Shown piece after piece: positions 9,861-18,287 of a stretch of 64,000 nt of DNA (within the stretch, counting starts at the first letter, position 1; the number at the start of each line of letters is the position of its first letter). The notes beneath the pieces were generated by a model. The model was not told the DNA's origin. It saw only the letters and a list, made by a program, of their open reading frames with translations, and did no database searches. The translations under genes were made by a program, and so were the position numbers. The stretch lies in the NCBI GenBank assembly GCA_028708845.1, contig JAQVXZ010000008.1:1-64000 (forward strand), read 5' to 3'. This stretch comes from Bacteroidales bacterium. GTDB taxonomy: Bacteria; Bacteroidota; Bacteroidia; Bacteroidales; P3.

Positions 9861-9891
9861 TTTGTTAAAAAGGAAAAAAGGAGTATTTTTG
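9861..9891 (+). promoter_or_regulatory. Promoter for the 9899-10764 (efp) operon
   Basis: -33 TTTG at 9861-9864, 19-nt spacer, -7 TATTTTTG at 9884-9891. Its -33 box lies only 3 bp from the -33 box of the divergent promoter, so the two cannot easily be occupied at once. The expected start site is about 15 bases before the ATG at 9914. Confidence 0.75.
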
Positions 9892-9913
9892 CAACTAATT
9901 GATAAATTACAAG

Positions 9914-10180
9914 ATGAACATTATAAGAATATCAAAACTACTGGATTTACTATCTTATGTGGGTATAGTTGCTATCATTGGATACTATATTTTTGCTAAA
10001 CCAACAACAGAAATACTAGTTATTTTATTGCTTTTGATTTGCGTTATTAGGATGATTGGTGCAAATATGAGAGCTAATTATTATGAAAAGAACTATAAAA
10101 AGATAAAAGAAGACAATGAGTTTTTTGAGCGTAGGTTCAACGAAATTTCAAATGAAAAAGAAAAAGAAATAAATAAATAA
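9914..10180 (+). CDS. Small membrane protein with coiled-coil tail
   Basis: About 88 residues from the ATG at 9914 (an in-frame start at 9899 would add five residues: MINYK). Two closely spaced hydrophobic segments ([17 protein letters not shown] and [19 protein letters not shown]) form a hairpin, followed by a highly charged, probably coiled-coil C-terminus ([17 protein letters not shown]...EKEKEINK). No family is recognised. It sits 14 bp before efp under one promoter. A start at 9914 matches the predicted transcription start better than 9899, which would lie only about 8 bases from the -7 box. Confidence 0.65.
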   Translation: MNIIRISKLLDLLSYVGIVAIIGYYIFAKPTTEILVILLLLICVIRMIGANMRANYYEKNYKKIKEDNEFFERRFNEISNEKEKEINK

Positions 10181-10194
10181 ACAAAATAAAAATT

Positions 10195-10764
10195 ATGGCA
10201 ACCACCTCTGACATTAAAAACGGATTATGTATTGTGATGAATGGTGATCTACTATCTGTTGTGGAGTTTCTTCACGTTAAACCAGGTAAAGGAAATACAT
10301 TTGTTCGTACTAAGCTGAAAAGCTACAAAACTGGTAAAACATTAGAACATTCTTTTTTGGCTGGAACAAAAATTGAGACAGCAAGAATTGAACGCCGTCC
10401 TTATACTTTCTTATATAAAGATGATAGTGGTTATAATTTCATGCACACCGAAGATTTTGAACAAATATCAATTCCAGAAGAAGTTATAACTGCTCATCAA
10501 TTTCTTAAAGAAGGACAAAACGTGGAAATGATTGTTCACGCAGACACCGAAACACCTCTTACTTGCGAACTACCTGCATTTGTGGAAATGGAAGTAACCT
10601 ATACCGAACCTGGAATGAAAGGAAACACTGCAACAAACGCAATGAAGGATGCAACAGTTGAAACAGGAGCTACTGTTCGTGTTCCTCTATTTATTGAAAC
10701 AGGTGAAATAATTAAGGTTGATACCAGAACTTCTGAATATTCTGAAAGAGTAAAACAACAATAA
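10195..10764 (+). CDS. efp: Translation elongation factor P
   Basis: 189 residues, the normal EF-P length, with the three-domain sequence intact. The domain I loop reads [10 protein letters not shown] with the apical lysine at K32, the position modified in EF-Ps that use lysine chemistry. No EpmA/EpmB genes lie nearby. EF-P relieves ribosome stalling at polyproline stretches by acting at the E/P site. It is the second gene of a short operon and is followed by a strong terminator at 10793-10827. Confidence 0.97.
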   Translation: MATTSDIKNGLCIVMNGDLLSVVEFLHVKPGKGNTFVRTKLKSYKTGKTLEHSFLAGTKIETARIERRPYTFLYKDDSGYNFMHTEDFEQISIPEEVITAHQFLKEGQNVEMIVHADTETPLTCELPAFVEMEVTYTEPGMKGNTATNAMKDATVETGATVRVPLFIETGEIIKVDTRTSEYSERVKQQ

Positions 10765-10792
10765 ATTTATTTTATTAGAAAAAAATGGAATT

Positions 10793-10827
10793 GTAGCAGC
10801 TTTAGAAATTCAGTTGCTACTTTTTTT
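10793..10827 (+). terminator. Rho-independent terminator of efp
   Basis: Arms GTAGCAGC (10793-10800) and GTTGCTAC (10813-10820) pair over 8 bp with one G-U pair, followed by seven Ts (10821-10827). Confidence 0.9.
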
Positions 10828-10861
10828 ATTCACTAATTTATTAATCAACAAACAAAACAAA

Positions 10862-12877
10862 ATGGAAAAACAAACATTCCAGAAAAACAAAGCCTACCGA
10901 TTTACTCGGTTCGCAAGAAAATCCTATAGCATATATAATAGTATGCATAAGGTGGTAACAATTGGGGTTTTGACAGTAGGAGCGCTAACATTTGCTAATT
11001 CAACAGATGCAAATGCTCAAAAAACAGACTCCGTAAAAATCAATCAAATTGCAGAAAGAGAACTTGATGAAGTCGTTATTAGTTCCTCTTCAACCGATCA
11101 GCCTATCAATCAAATTGCTAAGCTCGTAACAATAATTTCAAGAGAAGAGATTCAGCGGCTTTCTCCCCAAAGCATAGAAGAAATCTTAAACTACGTTGCC
11201 TCCGTAGATATTCAAACAAGAGGTAGTCACGGAGTACAATCCGACATTTCAATTAGAGGTGGTTCTTTCGACCAAAATGCAATACTCCTAAACGGCATAA
11301 ACATCTCTAACCCCCAGACAGGTCATTATAGCTTTGACATCCCAATCAACCTTTCCGACATAGAAAAAATCGAAATCATCCACGGCCCCTCAGCAATTCT
11401 CTATGGTTCATCAGCCTTTAGTGGTGGAATAAACATTATCACTAAAAAAGGACTTGATAAATCTCTTAATGCAAAAGTGGAAAGAGGGCAACATAAACTA
11501 CAAAACTATGAACTAAGTGGTAGCTATAAGATAAAAAATCTTGAAAACTATATATCAATGGGCTATAAATCCTCCGATGGGTATATCTCCAACACTGATT
11601 ATAAGATTTTCAATGTATTATACCAATCAAGGTTAAATATCAATCAAGATAAGATAGACCTACAATTTGGATATAATAAGAAAGCATACGGAGCAAATTC
11701 CTTCTACTCCGCAAAGTTTCCCAACCAATTTGATAATACAAGTTCAATCCTTGGCTCAATAAAAGGAGAGTTTGGACAAAAACTAAAGTTTATTCCATCT
11801 CTTTATTGGAATAGACATAATGATATTTTTGAACTAATTAAGAATAGTGGTTCAGCAAACTATCATAGAGCTGATGTTTTTGGAGGAAATCTAAACGCCA
11901 TCTATGAATCAAAGATTGGAGTTACAAATATTGGTATGGAAATCAGAAATGAAGGCATAATAAGTAGCGTTTTAGGTAAGCCTATGGACAACCCATTTGA
12001 CAAATTCACCAAAACGGATAACAGAACAAATATAAGTTATATGCTGCAACACAGCATTCAATATAAGAAGTTTACATTATCATTAGGAGTGTTAGGATTT
12101 CATAATACATCAATAGAAAACAAATTCAAACTCTATCCATCCGTTAATCTAAACTATGAGATAATAGATAATTTAGATATTTACTCATCCTTTTCACAGT
12201 CATCAAGACTACCAACTTTCACCGACCTATACTATACAACATCAACCCATATCGGAAACACTAACCTAAAACAAGAGGAGTCGCAAAGTATAGAAATTGG
12301 TCTAAGGCAAAAAAACAAATATGTTATTTCTTACGTTTCAGCTTACTATATGAATGGGAAGAATATGATAGATTGGGTTAAGATAAACCCTGACGATAAA
12401 TGGGAATCAAAAAACATTACCCAGCTCGATAAAGTAGGCGTTGAAATGGGTTCAAAAGTTTTTATTAATGAGCTCTTCCCTATCGTAAAATACAAGACAG
12501 TATTTGAAGTCAACTACACAAGGATGAACCAAGATGTTGTGAAGAATGAATATATCTCAAACTATATACTAAACTATCTAAAAGACAAACTAACACTTCG
12601 ACTTACATTACCAATATATAAAGACAAACTAACCACCACCCTATCCTACCGTTATCAAAAACGAATGGGTGAATATTTAGAATATATAGATAATGCACCT
12701 ACCCAAGTAACAAACTATCCAGCCTTTGCAATCTTAGATTTCAACCTCAACTATAATTACAGAAGCTTAAACGTCTATCTAAATATAAACAATATACTAA
12801 ACACCCCCCACTTCGATTTAGGCAATATCCCTCAACCAGGATTATGGGCAATTATGGGTGTAAGTATTAGCTTATAA
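10862..12877 (+). CDS. TonB-dependent outer-membrane receptor (BtuB-like)
   Basis: 671 residues when started at the ATG at 10862; an upstream in-frame ATG at 10814 lies inside the efp terminator and is rejected. The unusually long N-terminus (FTRFARKSYSIYNSMHKVV then a hydrophobic stretch ending DANAQ) resembles leaders I associate with Bacteroidales BtuB-type receptors. The plug domain spans about residues 60-175 (SISRGGSFDQNAILLNGIN-type sequence) and the beta-barrel ends in an aromatic-poor ISL terminus. The substrate is unproven: vitamin B12 is a guess, and no cobalamin riboswitch fits in the short gap upstream. Confidence 0.85.
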   Translation: MEKQTFQKNKAYRFTRFARKSYSIYNSMHKVVTIGVLTVGALTFANSTDANAQKTDSVKINQIAERELDEVVISSSSTDQPINQIAKLVTIISREEIQRLSPQSIEEILNYVASVDIQTRGSHGVQSDISIRGGSFDQNAILLNGINISNPQTGHYSFDIPINLSDIEKIEIIHGPSAILYGSSAFSGGINIITKKGLDKSLNAKVERGQHKLQNYELSGSYKIKNLENYISMGYKSSDGYISNTDYKIFNVLYQSRLNINQDKIDLQFGYNKKAYGANSFYSAKFPNQFDNTSSILGSIKGEFGQKLKFIPSLYWNRHNDIFELIKNSGSANYHRADVFGGNLNAIYESKIGVTNIGMEIRNEGIISSVLGKPMDNPFDKFTKTDNRTNISYMLQHSIQYKKFTLSLGVLGFHNTSIENKFKLYPSVNLNYEIIDNLDIYSSFSQSSRLPTFTDLYYTTSTHIGNTNLKQEESQSIEIGLRQKNKYVISYVSAYYMNGKNMIDWVKINPDDKWESKNITQLDKVGVEMGSKVFINELFPIVKYKTVFEVNYTRMNQDVVKNEYISNYILNYLKDKLTLRLTLPIYKDKLTTTLSYRYQKRMGEYLEYIDNAPTQVTNYPAFAILDFNLNYNYRSLNVYLNINNILNTPHFDLGNIPQPGLWAIMGVSISL

Positions 12878-13211
12878 ACTTAATTTAATCACAATTGAAT
12901 ACCGCTAAAAAACCAATCCACTCTTTAGGTAAGTTTATTCTTAATAAAAAAAGGATTCAAACTCTAATACAATCAGTTTTTCACGGTAATCAATTATTAA
13001 ATATACTAAAAGTAATACGGCGTAATACGTGTAGTAATACGCCGTATTACTAATTGTATTACGGCGTAATACATGGTCTAATACGGCGTAATACACCTTG
13101 TATTACGCCGTATTACTCTAAAAAATGTATTTTAAAGCTTTTTTTGGTAGAAAGACATAGTACTTTGTTAAAAAGATTAGCAGTAGCGTTAAAAAGGTTC
13201 AAAGGCTTGTT
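12878..13211. other. Convergent intergenic region
   Basis: About 334 bp between the ends of the TonB receptor and the TolC-like gene. It holds the 22-bp palindromic array at 13011-13116. No credible gene is seen; the 71-codon frame at 13054-13269 arises from the array and the tolC 3' end. Confidence 0.7.
13011..13116. repeat. 22-bp palindromic array, 5 units
   Basis: Five units starting at 13011, 13033, 13055, 13077 and 13099, each built on arms of the type GTATTAC and GTAATAC around a central GGC or GCC. Unit 3 is a perfect inverted repeat GTATTAC-GGC-GTAATAC; the others combine the arms in different orientations. Confidence 0.95.
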
Positions 13212-14663
13212 TTACCTGATTTTCTTATTTGTCTTGAAATCGTATAATGTTAATTTTCTTAACTTATAATACAATTCCCATTTCATTTTAAGCAATTGCA
13301 CATAATCCAATTTCGATTTATCTTTATCTGTTTGAGCATTGGAATAATCTAAAAAGCCTATTTTCCCATTTTCATAACGCCTTTTAGACATTTCATAACG
13401 TTTCTCTGACAACTCTTTTGTCTTTTGGACTACAATTATATTTTCAGACAAAATATTTATTTGATTTACTACATCTATTATCTCTCTATTGTTCCCTAGT
13501 TTTTCTTGTTCAGAGTTAAGAATCACATTTGAAATATTTAATTCTGCTTGTTTTACTTTAGACCTACTGATACCAAAATCAAATATTGGGACAGTAAAGC
13601 TAAGTGATAGGACTTCTTGATTTAATGGTGCTTTGAAGGTTTCTTTAAACTGTGCATCGTTTTTTGATAATCCAAATGTTGCATATAAATCAACACTAAT
13701 TCTATTTTCTGATTTTACTCTTGCTAAGTTACTTTGAGCTTCTAACACCTGTCTTTTATGATTTAACTCTATGCTACTATTCTCATAAGTTTCATCAATA
13801 GCTTTTTTGCTGTCAATAGCTTCTATTTCAAATAAAGTTGGTTCAGATGCAATTAATTTATCATTACTTAATTGCAAAAAATCACATATTGCCTTTTCAT
13901 TATTATAAATTGTATTTTGTAATTGACGGATTTGAAGCTCAAAATTCAATAAATTAACTTCAAGTTGCAAAACCTCATCTTCTGTACATTTACCAACAGA
14001 ATATTTATCTCTTATAATATTAAGAAGGGTATCAATATTTAATTTATTATATAGCTGAATGCTTAAATTAGTCTGAGATTCTAAAAGGTTGAAATAAAGT
14101 TCAATTGTTTTTTTAGCAACCTCTTCCATATCTTCAACATATATTTGTTTTGCCTCATTATATTGTAATGGTTCAATCTTGCGTTCCCATTTATATGAAT
14201 TATAACCAAATATTGAATGACTAATCCCCATATTTATAACATTAGATAAATAAGAAGTGCTAATACTATCATTATATAAATCTAAACGTTGCAAACCAGA
14301 TGAAATGACAAAATCACTACCAAGGAAGGGAATAGGTTGTGTTATTGATAATTTACCGCTATACGCCCCTGTTGCTTGAGAGACAAATGCCTCGTCTCCA
14401 TTTGGTAGTGTTATTTTAGAAATAGACCTATTAAAAGCAGGCAAACTTCCAGACAAACTCAATGAAGGCAAATATGATTTTTTATATATCTTATATTGAT
14501 AGGTAGATTGTAAAAATTTATTTTCGGCTTCTTGTGCATCAAATGAATTCTTCTGTGCAATTTCAATACACTCCTCCAAACTAATTACTCTTTGTGCATA
14601 AGTAGTAATATTGAATAACAAAAAAAGAAACGCAATAAAGAAATAGTTATTTATGTGTCTCAT
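13212..14663 (-). CDS. TolC-family outer-membrane efflux protein
   Basis: 483 residues with a signal peptide (ends NITTYAQ near 24) and the two repeated helical/beta halves typical of TolC (VISLEECIEIAQKNSFDAQEA at the first helix; KRRYENGKIGFLDYSNAQ near the end). It forms the outer-membrane channel of a type I-style export path. The start overlaps the hlyD-like gene by 17 bp, so the two are coupled. Together with the PCAT exporter at 19739-21985 they should form the export machine for the island's leader peptides. Confidence 0.9.
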   Translation of the reverse strand: MRHINNYFFIAFLFLLFNITTYAQRVISLEECIEIAQKNSFDAQEAENKFLQSTYQYKIYKKSYLPSLSLSGSLPAFNRSISKITLPNGDEAFVSQATGAYSGKLSITQPIPFLGSDFVISSGLQRLDLYNDSISTSYLSNVINMGISHSIFGYNSYKWERKIEPLQYNEAKQIYVEDMEEVAKKTIELYFNLLESQTNLSIQLYNKLNIDTLLNIIRDKYSVGKCTEDEVLQLEVNLLNFELQIRQLQNTIYNNEKAICDFLQLSNDKLIASEPTLFEIEAIDSKKAIDETYENSSIELNHKRQVLEAQSNLARVKSENRISVDLYATFGLSKNDAQFKETFKAPLNQEVLSLSFTVPIFDFGISRSKVKQAELNISNVILNSEQEKLGNNREIIDVVNQINILSENIIVVQKTKELSEKRYEMSKRRYENGKIGFLDYSNAQTDKDKSKLDYVQLLKMKWELYYKLRKLTLYDFKTNKKIR

Positions 14664-15990
14664 TTGTTGATATTTTATTTTTAAATATTGCCTTTATTGG
14701 ATTAATGAATTTATCTAATAATCTCAAATCATCAGTTACTATTTCTGCACTACCTTGCATTTCTTGACTGAACGTTAATTCTTTTCCATAAGTTGTTTTT
14801 AATTTTTCAGGGAAAACAACCTCTAATAAATATACTCTTTCTTCTTTCACAACAACAGGAACCAATGATATATTTTTTATCTTCACTTGTACAATACCAT
14901 ATTCCATATAAGGGAAGTTAGCAAATTTTATATTTACCGTTTGACCTTTCTTTACTTTTCCAGCTCCTTGTTGTGGAAGATATATCTTACCTATTATTTT
15001 TGTATCCTTTTCTGGCACAATAGTAATGATAACATCTCCTGAAGCAACATTTTGGTTTTTCTGCCAATAATTTGTTAAAGTAGCAATACCATCACAAGGA
15101 CTAACCAATAAATAAGATTGTTCCCAATTAATAAGTTGTGTTTGCAACATATCATAAGATGAAGTCAAAGCAATTTGAAGTCCTTTTAGTTGCTCCGAGA
15201 ATTGTTTTTTTAAATCCAATACTGATTGTTCTGTCTGTAAGAGATTTATTTTTAAATTATCAATATTAAGTAGTGAATTCTCATAAGATTGTTCTTCTTG
15301 TAAATGTTTACTCTTAGCATTTTCAAATTCAGACCGAGAAAGAGAATGTTGAGCATATAAAGTAGAATCCATCTTAAAAAGTTGTTTTTCACTTAAAAGT
15401 TGAGCTTTTGAAAATCGCAATTGTTCTATTGTCTTTTGTAATATCTTCCGTTGAGAATTAATTTGGTTTTCTGTTGAAGCAATTTTTTTATTATAATAAT
15501 CGGTTTGAACAAATTGTTTATAGTCTTCAAGTGCTTTCACAAATGCTAAATAAGCTGATTGCACTTCTCCCAACTGCAAATTATCGTCTATTGGGTTAAA
15601 AGTGGATGCATCAGAGATATTAAATTTTGAAATAGAACTTTTTAATCTAAAAATATCATTATAAGAAGCTGTATTAGTAATCAATGCCAATACATCTCCT
15701 TTTATTACTTTTTGTTTCTCTTTAACAAACAAAGTATCTATCCTTCCTGAAGTACGAGCAACTACACCAGCAGGTAAATTTTCAGTTGTTACAACAATGG
15801 TTGCATTAAGCACATCAGGATACTTAAAAAAATAACTACCAATAAATACACCTGCAATAACAATAAAAATAACAGTTATTCCAGAGCTAATCATCCAATG
15901 AGGTGGTCTGCCAAGAATCTCTTGAACTTCTTCACTTCTTAGTTCAATCTTATCTGGAGTTCCGTACCTTGTTTCCTTATCTTCACTCAT
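14647..15990 (-). CDS. HlyD-family periplasmic adaptor of a peptide exporter
   Basis: 447 residues. A cytoplasmic N-terminus is followed by one membrane segment (about 35-55), then a lipoyl-like half (VVARTSGRIDTLFVKEKQKVIKGDVLALI), long coiled-coil hairpin (about 110-270), the second lipoyl half (LVSPCDGIATLT) and a beta-barrel domain. This is the adaptor layout of bacteriocin exporters (HlyD/MFP). It bridges the PCAT transporter and the TolC-like channel. A duplicated fragment of the PCAT 3' end lies just upstream at 16007-16058, implying hlyD originally followed PCAT directly. Confidence 0.92.
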   Translation of the reverse strand: MSEDKETRYGTPDKIELRSEEVQEILGRPPHWMISSGITVIFIVIAGVFIGSYFFKYPDVLNATIVVTTENLPAGVVARTSGRIDTLFVKEKQKVIKGDVLALITNTASYNDIFRLKSSISKFNISDASTFNPIDDNLQLGEVQSAYLAFVKALEDYKQFVQTDYYNKKIASTENQINSQRKILQKTIEQLRFSKAQLLSEKQLFKMDSTLYAQHSLSRSEFENAKSKHLQEEQSYENSLLNIDNLKINLLQTEQSVLDLKKQFSEQLKGLQIALTSSYDMLQTQLINWEQSYLLVSPCDGIATLTNYWQKNQNVASGDVIITIVPEKDTKIIGKIYLPQQGAGKVKKGQTVNIKFANFPYMEYGIVQVKIKNISLVPVVVKEERVYLLEVVFPEKLKTTYGKELTFSQEMQGSAEIVTDDLRLLDKFINPIKAIFKNKISTNETHK

Positions 15991-16006
15991 ATTAAATACT
16001 TTTTAA

Positions 16007-16058
16007 TTACCAAGTTCAAGTTGATTCTTAACTAAATTATAATACTCTCCTCTTAATT
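16007..16058. repeat. 52-bp direct repeat, left copy (PCAT 3' remnant)
   Basis: 52 bp identical to 19743-19794. In the right copy this encodes the last residues of PCAT (ending YYNLVKNQLELGN). Here it is an untranslated relic in front of hlyD. The two copies bracket the cassette precursor 1 - DUF6624 - gwsG - small ORF - gwsS. Confidence 0.95.
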
Positions 16059-16086
16059 TGATTATCTATATTTTAACTTTATAGTT

Positions 16087-17106
16087 TTAATGACGAAAAC
16101 CTATTTCATCTTCCCACTTGCCAATATAAGGATTATATGAACATTCTTCTATATGAATCCACTCATTTCCTTTTTTTATAGGGATTCTTTGATCATGACA
16201 CATATATCTAAATTCACAGTCTTTACAAATTAAAGTTTCATCTTTCCTCGAATTCCAAAGCTCTTGAAAATTTTCAGAAATGACTATTGATCTTATTTCA
16301 GCAGAAAATACGTTTCCAACACATATATTTGTATTAATCATATTAAATATATCCCCATCAGAATTAATATAAATTTTCTGATTAAAATATGGATTAAAAT
16401 TTAGTGACTCTATAAAATAAGATAGTTCTATATTAAAATTAGTAGCACTTATTCTTATCTGATTCTCTTTAAAATTTTCATGAGAAAAATACACTTTTTG
16501 ATGCGATAAATCTTTTGATAAAAAAATAGGGGAATTAAAAAATACAAATTTATCAAGCAATACAAATTGTTTAACGAAATCGAAGAAAACATCCGATTGA
16601 TAAGACTCATAATATTCAGAATATATTTCAATATTAAAAATTCTATATTTCTGTGAGATGCTCTGCAACTGCATCCAAAATTCTAAAGACTTACTAATTT
16701 TTATTTTTAATAAGTAATATTTACAACCGAGTTCTTCAAGATTTTGAAATATATAATCTATTTGATTAATGTCCATTTTAGAGATATCAATAACAGCATT
16801 TAATACAATTGAAGATGAATACCAGTTATTATCTAAAGGAGGGAAAAATGCTATTTCTGATTCATCACAATTAAAAATATATTCTTTTTGCTCTAAAAAT
16901 TTAAAATATTCATCTATAGTTTGATGATCATTTTGTTCATAATTCATCTTAACATTATCAATACTTTTACCTTCAAATTCTCGAATAATCTTATATAATC
17001 CATTTGGGATAAAATCAAAGTTATTTCGTTGTAAGTCATAGATAATTGAGCGAGTATAACCGTATACAGGAATACAATTCGCATATAACTTAAATACTTT
17101 TTTCAT
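16087..17106 (-). CDS. gwsS: SPASM-domain peptide maturase, grasp-with-spasm type (degenerate)
   Basis: 339 residues. It has no CxxxCxxC radical SAM motif, consistent with the 'grasp-with-spasm' SPASM protein family. The C-terminus keeps CKDCEFRYMC and a late EEC, enough for one iron-sulfur site. It lacks cysteines present in its paralogue at 30877-31989: CLNRKVC reads YFNQKIY-like sequence here, IKNC reads IFNM, and CSDC reads CHDQ. The N-terminus (NCIPVYGYTRSIIYDLQRNNFDFIPN) matches the paralogue, which has SGYSRSIVQDL there. It starts with an ATGA overlap on the small ORF upstream. It probably binds or positions the precursor for the ATP-grasp enzyme. Confidence 0.85.
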   Translation of the reverse strand: MKKVFKLYANCIPVYGYTRSIIYDLQRNNFDFIPNGLYKIIREFEGKSIDNVKMNYEQNDHQTIDEYFKFLEQKEYIFNCDESEIAFFPPLDNNWYSSSIVLNAVIDISKMDINQIDYIFQNLEELGCKYYLLKIKISKSLEFWMQLQSISQKYRIFNIEIYSEYYESYQSDVFFDFVKQFVLLDKFVFFNSPIFLSKDLSHQKVYFSHENFKENQIRISATNFNIELSYFIESLNFNPYFNQKIYINSDGDIFNMINTNICVGNVFSAEIRSIVISENFQELWNSRKDETLICKDCEFRYMCHDQRIPIKKGNEWIHIEECSYNPYIGKWEDEIGFRH

Positions 17107-17291
17107 AAAGCATTAAAATTTTTTTTATTTGAAGGATGAATAGGAGCACATTTTGTATTATATACTAATGAAAAAGTAGTCAAAAAATTTCTATTAACTT
17201 CATGAAATTTTGAATTATAATTCCATTGCAATAAATATGCTGGAATCTTAGATTGTTCTCTCTTGTCTTGTATAATTTCTTTTATTTGCAT
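17103..17291 (-). CDS. Small coupled protein between gwsG and gwsS (set 1)
   Basis: 62 residues, MQIKEIIQDKREQSKIPAYL at the start. It begins one base after the gwsG stop codon and its own stop overlaps the gwsS start (ATGA), which argues strongly for real, coupled translation. I do not recognise a family. A protein of similar size and position, also starting M-[QN]-I-K-[ED], lies between gwsG and gwsS in set 2 (31993-32160). It has no signal peptide or GG motif, so it is unlikely to be a leader peptide of the usual kind; it may be an adaptor or a substrate. Confidence 0.65.
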   Translation of the reverse strand: MQIKEIIQDKREQSKIPAYLLQWNYNSKFHEVNRNFLTTFSLVYNTKCAPIHPSNKKNFNAL

Positions 17292-17292
17292 A

Positions 17293-18276
17293 TTAATCTT
17301 GAATTAAATATTCTGCTATTTTCTTTTCTATTTGATAGTTACATGGATACGAAAGTTGATAAAATTGCCCTACAGGATTTACTTCTAAAAAGACAAATCT
17401 ATTGTTAGTAGTGTAAATTAAATCTATACTTCCGCAATTCATATTTATTTTTTTCATAAATTCAACTAGCGAATAGTGAATTTCTTCAGGCAATTTAAAA
17501 GGAACTGTTCTATTAGGTTTTTTAGTATTATAATTTCTAAAATCCACTTTTGTTTTATCATCATTTTGAGAAAATATTGCCATTGAATAAATTGTATCGT
17601 TCAGATAGAAACATCTCAACTCAAACTTTTTATCTAAACATTCTTGAAATAATGTTGGGAAAAAATTATCATTACAATCATCAATAAAATTTTCATCAAC
17701 TAATGTTGTAAAACCATTCAAATTTGACATAGTACCATAAGCACTACCTTGACTTGCAGGTTTTGAAATAAGAGAACCTTTTTTTAAGAAAAATTCTTGT
17801 AACTCTTTCTTACTCCCTAATATACGAGTATCCGGAATACTTATTCCTATACTTTTTGCTATCTGTAAATTTTTTAATTTATCGGTTGCGTTGTCCTCAC
17901 AATTACCTAATCTTCTCTTATTATTAACAAAATAAAAATTTAAATAATCTAAGTATGTTCTTTCTTGTTCCCGTATTTCAGCATTTAATTCATCCTGCAT
18001 AATTTTATCGAATATATGAATATCTTCATGTTTACTTATAAAAAAACCTCGTCTATACCAATAAGATGTAATTTCATTCGAGTCAACAACAATTATTTCT
18101 CCATTATGTAGTTTAACCTCAAACTTTACGTTTACTTCTGTATTTGTAATTTTAATTTCTTTTATTGTAATCAAATTACTTCCATTTATTCTAATGTATG
18201 ACTTTCCAAAATATTTTATCCAATCTAATACTTGATTAGTTGAATAGTCTTTGTCTTCTGATAATACTAAAATCAT
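17293..18276 (-). CDS. gwsG: ATP-grasp peptide maturase, grasp-with-spasm type
   Basis: 327 residues. The MvdD/RimK-like ATP-grasp fold is visible: an N-terminal pre-ATP domain (MILVLSEDKDYSTNQVLDWI), a central ATP-binding region (GSLISKPASQGSAYG) and the metal-binding end (SIDLIYT...FVFLEVNPVGQF). Enzymes of this group make ester or amide crosslinks between acidic and Ser/Thr/Lys side chains of precursor peptides (graspetides). The paralogue at 32144-33118 has the same landmarks. It lies 11 bp after the DUF6624 gene and is coupled to the small ORF. Confidence 0.9.
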   Translation of the reverse strand: MILVLSEDKDYSTNQVLDWIKYFGKSYIRINGSNLITIKEIKITNTEVNVKFEVKLHNGEIIVVDSNEITSYWYRRGFFISKHEDIHIFDKIMQDELNAEIREQERTYLDYLNFYFVNNKRRLGNCEDNATDKLKNLQIAKSIGISIPDTRILGSKKELQEFFLKKGSLISKPASQGSAYGTMSNLNGFTTLVDENFIDDCNDNFFPTLFQECLDKKFELRCFYLNDTIYSMAIFSQNDDKTKVDFRNYNTKKPNRTVPFKLPEEIHYSLVEFMKKINMNCGSIDLIYTTNNRFVFLEVNPVGQFYQLSYPCNYQIEKKIAEYLIQD

Positions 18277-18287
18277 ATCTATTTAAT

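Noticed and set aside
10765..10861. Cobalamin riboswitch before the BtuB-like receptor
   Set aside because: The gap is under 100 bp and is mostly filled by the efp terminator.
13054..13269. 71-codon plus-strand frame
   Set aside because: Built from the palindromic array and the tolC 3' end.
16087..17106. Radical SAM enzyme call for the two SPASM proteins of the grasp sets
   Set aside because: Neither has a CxxxCxxC motif; only the SPASM cysteines are present.
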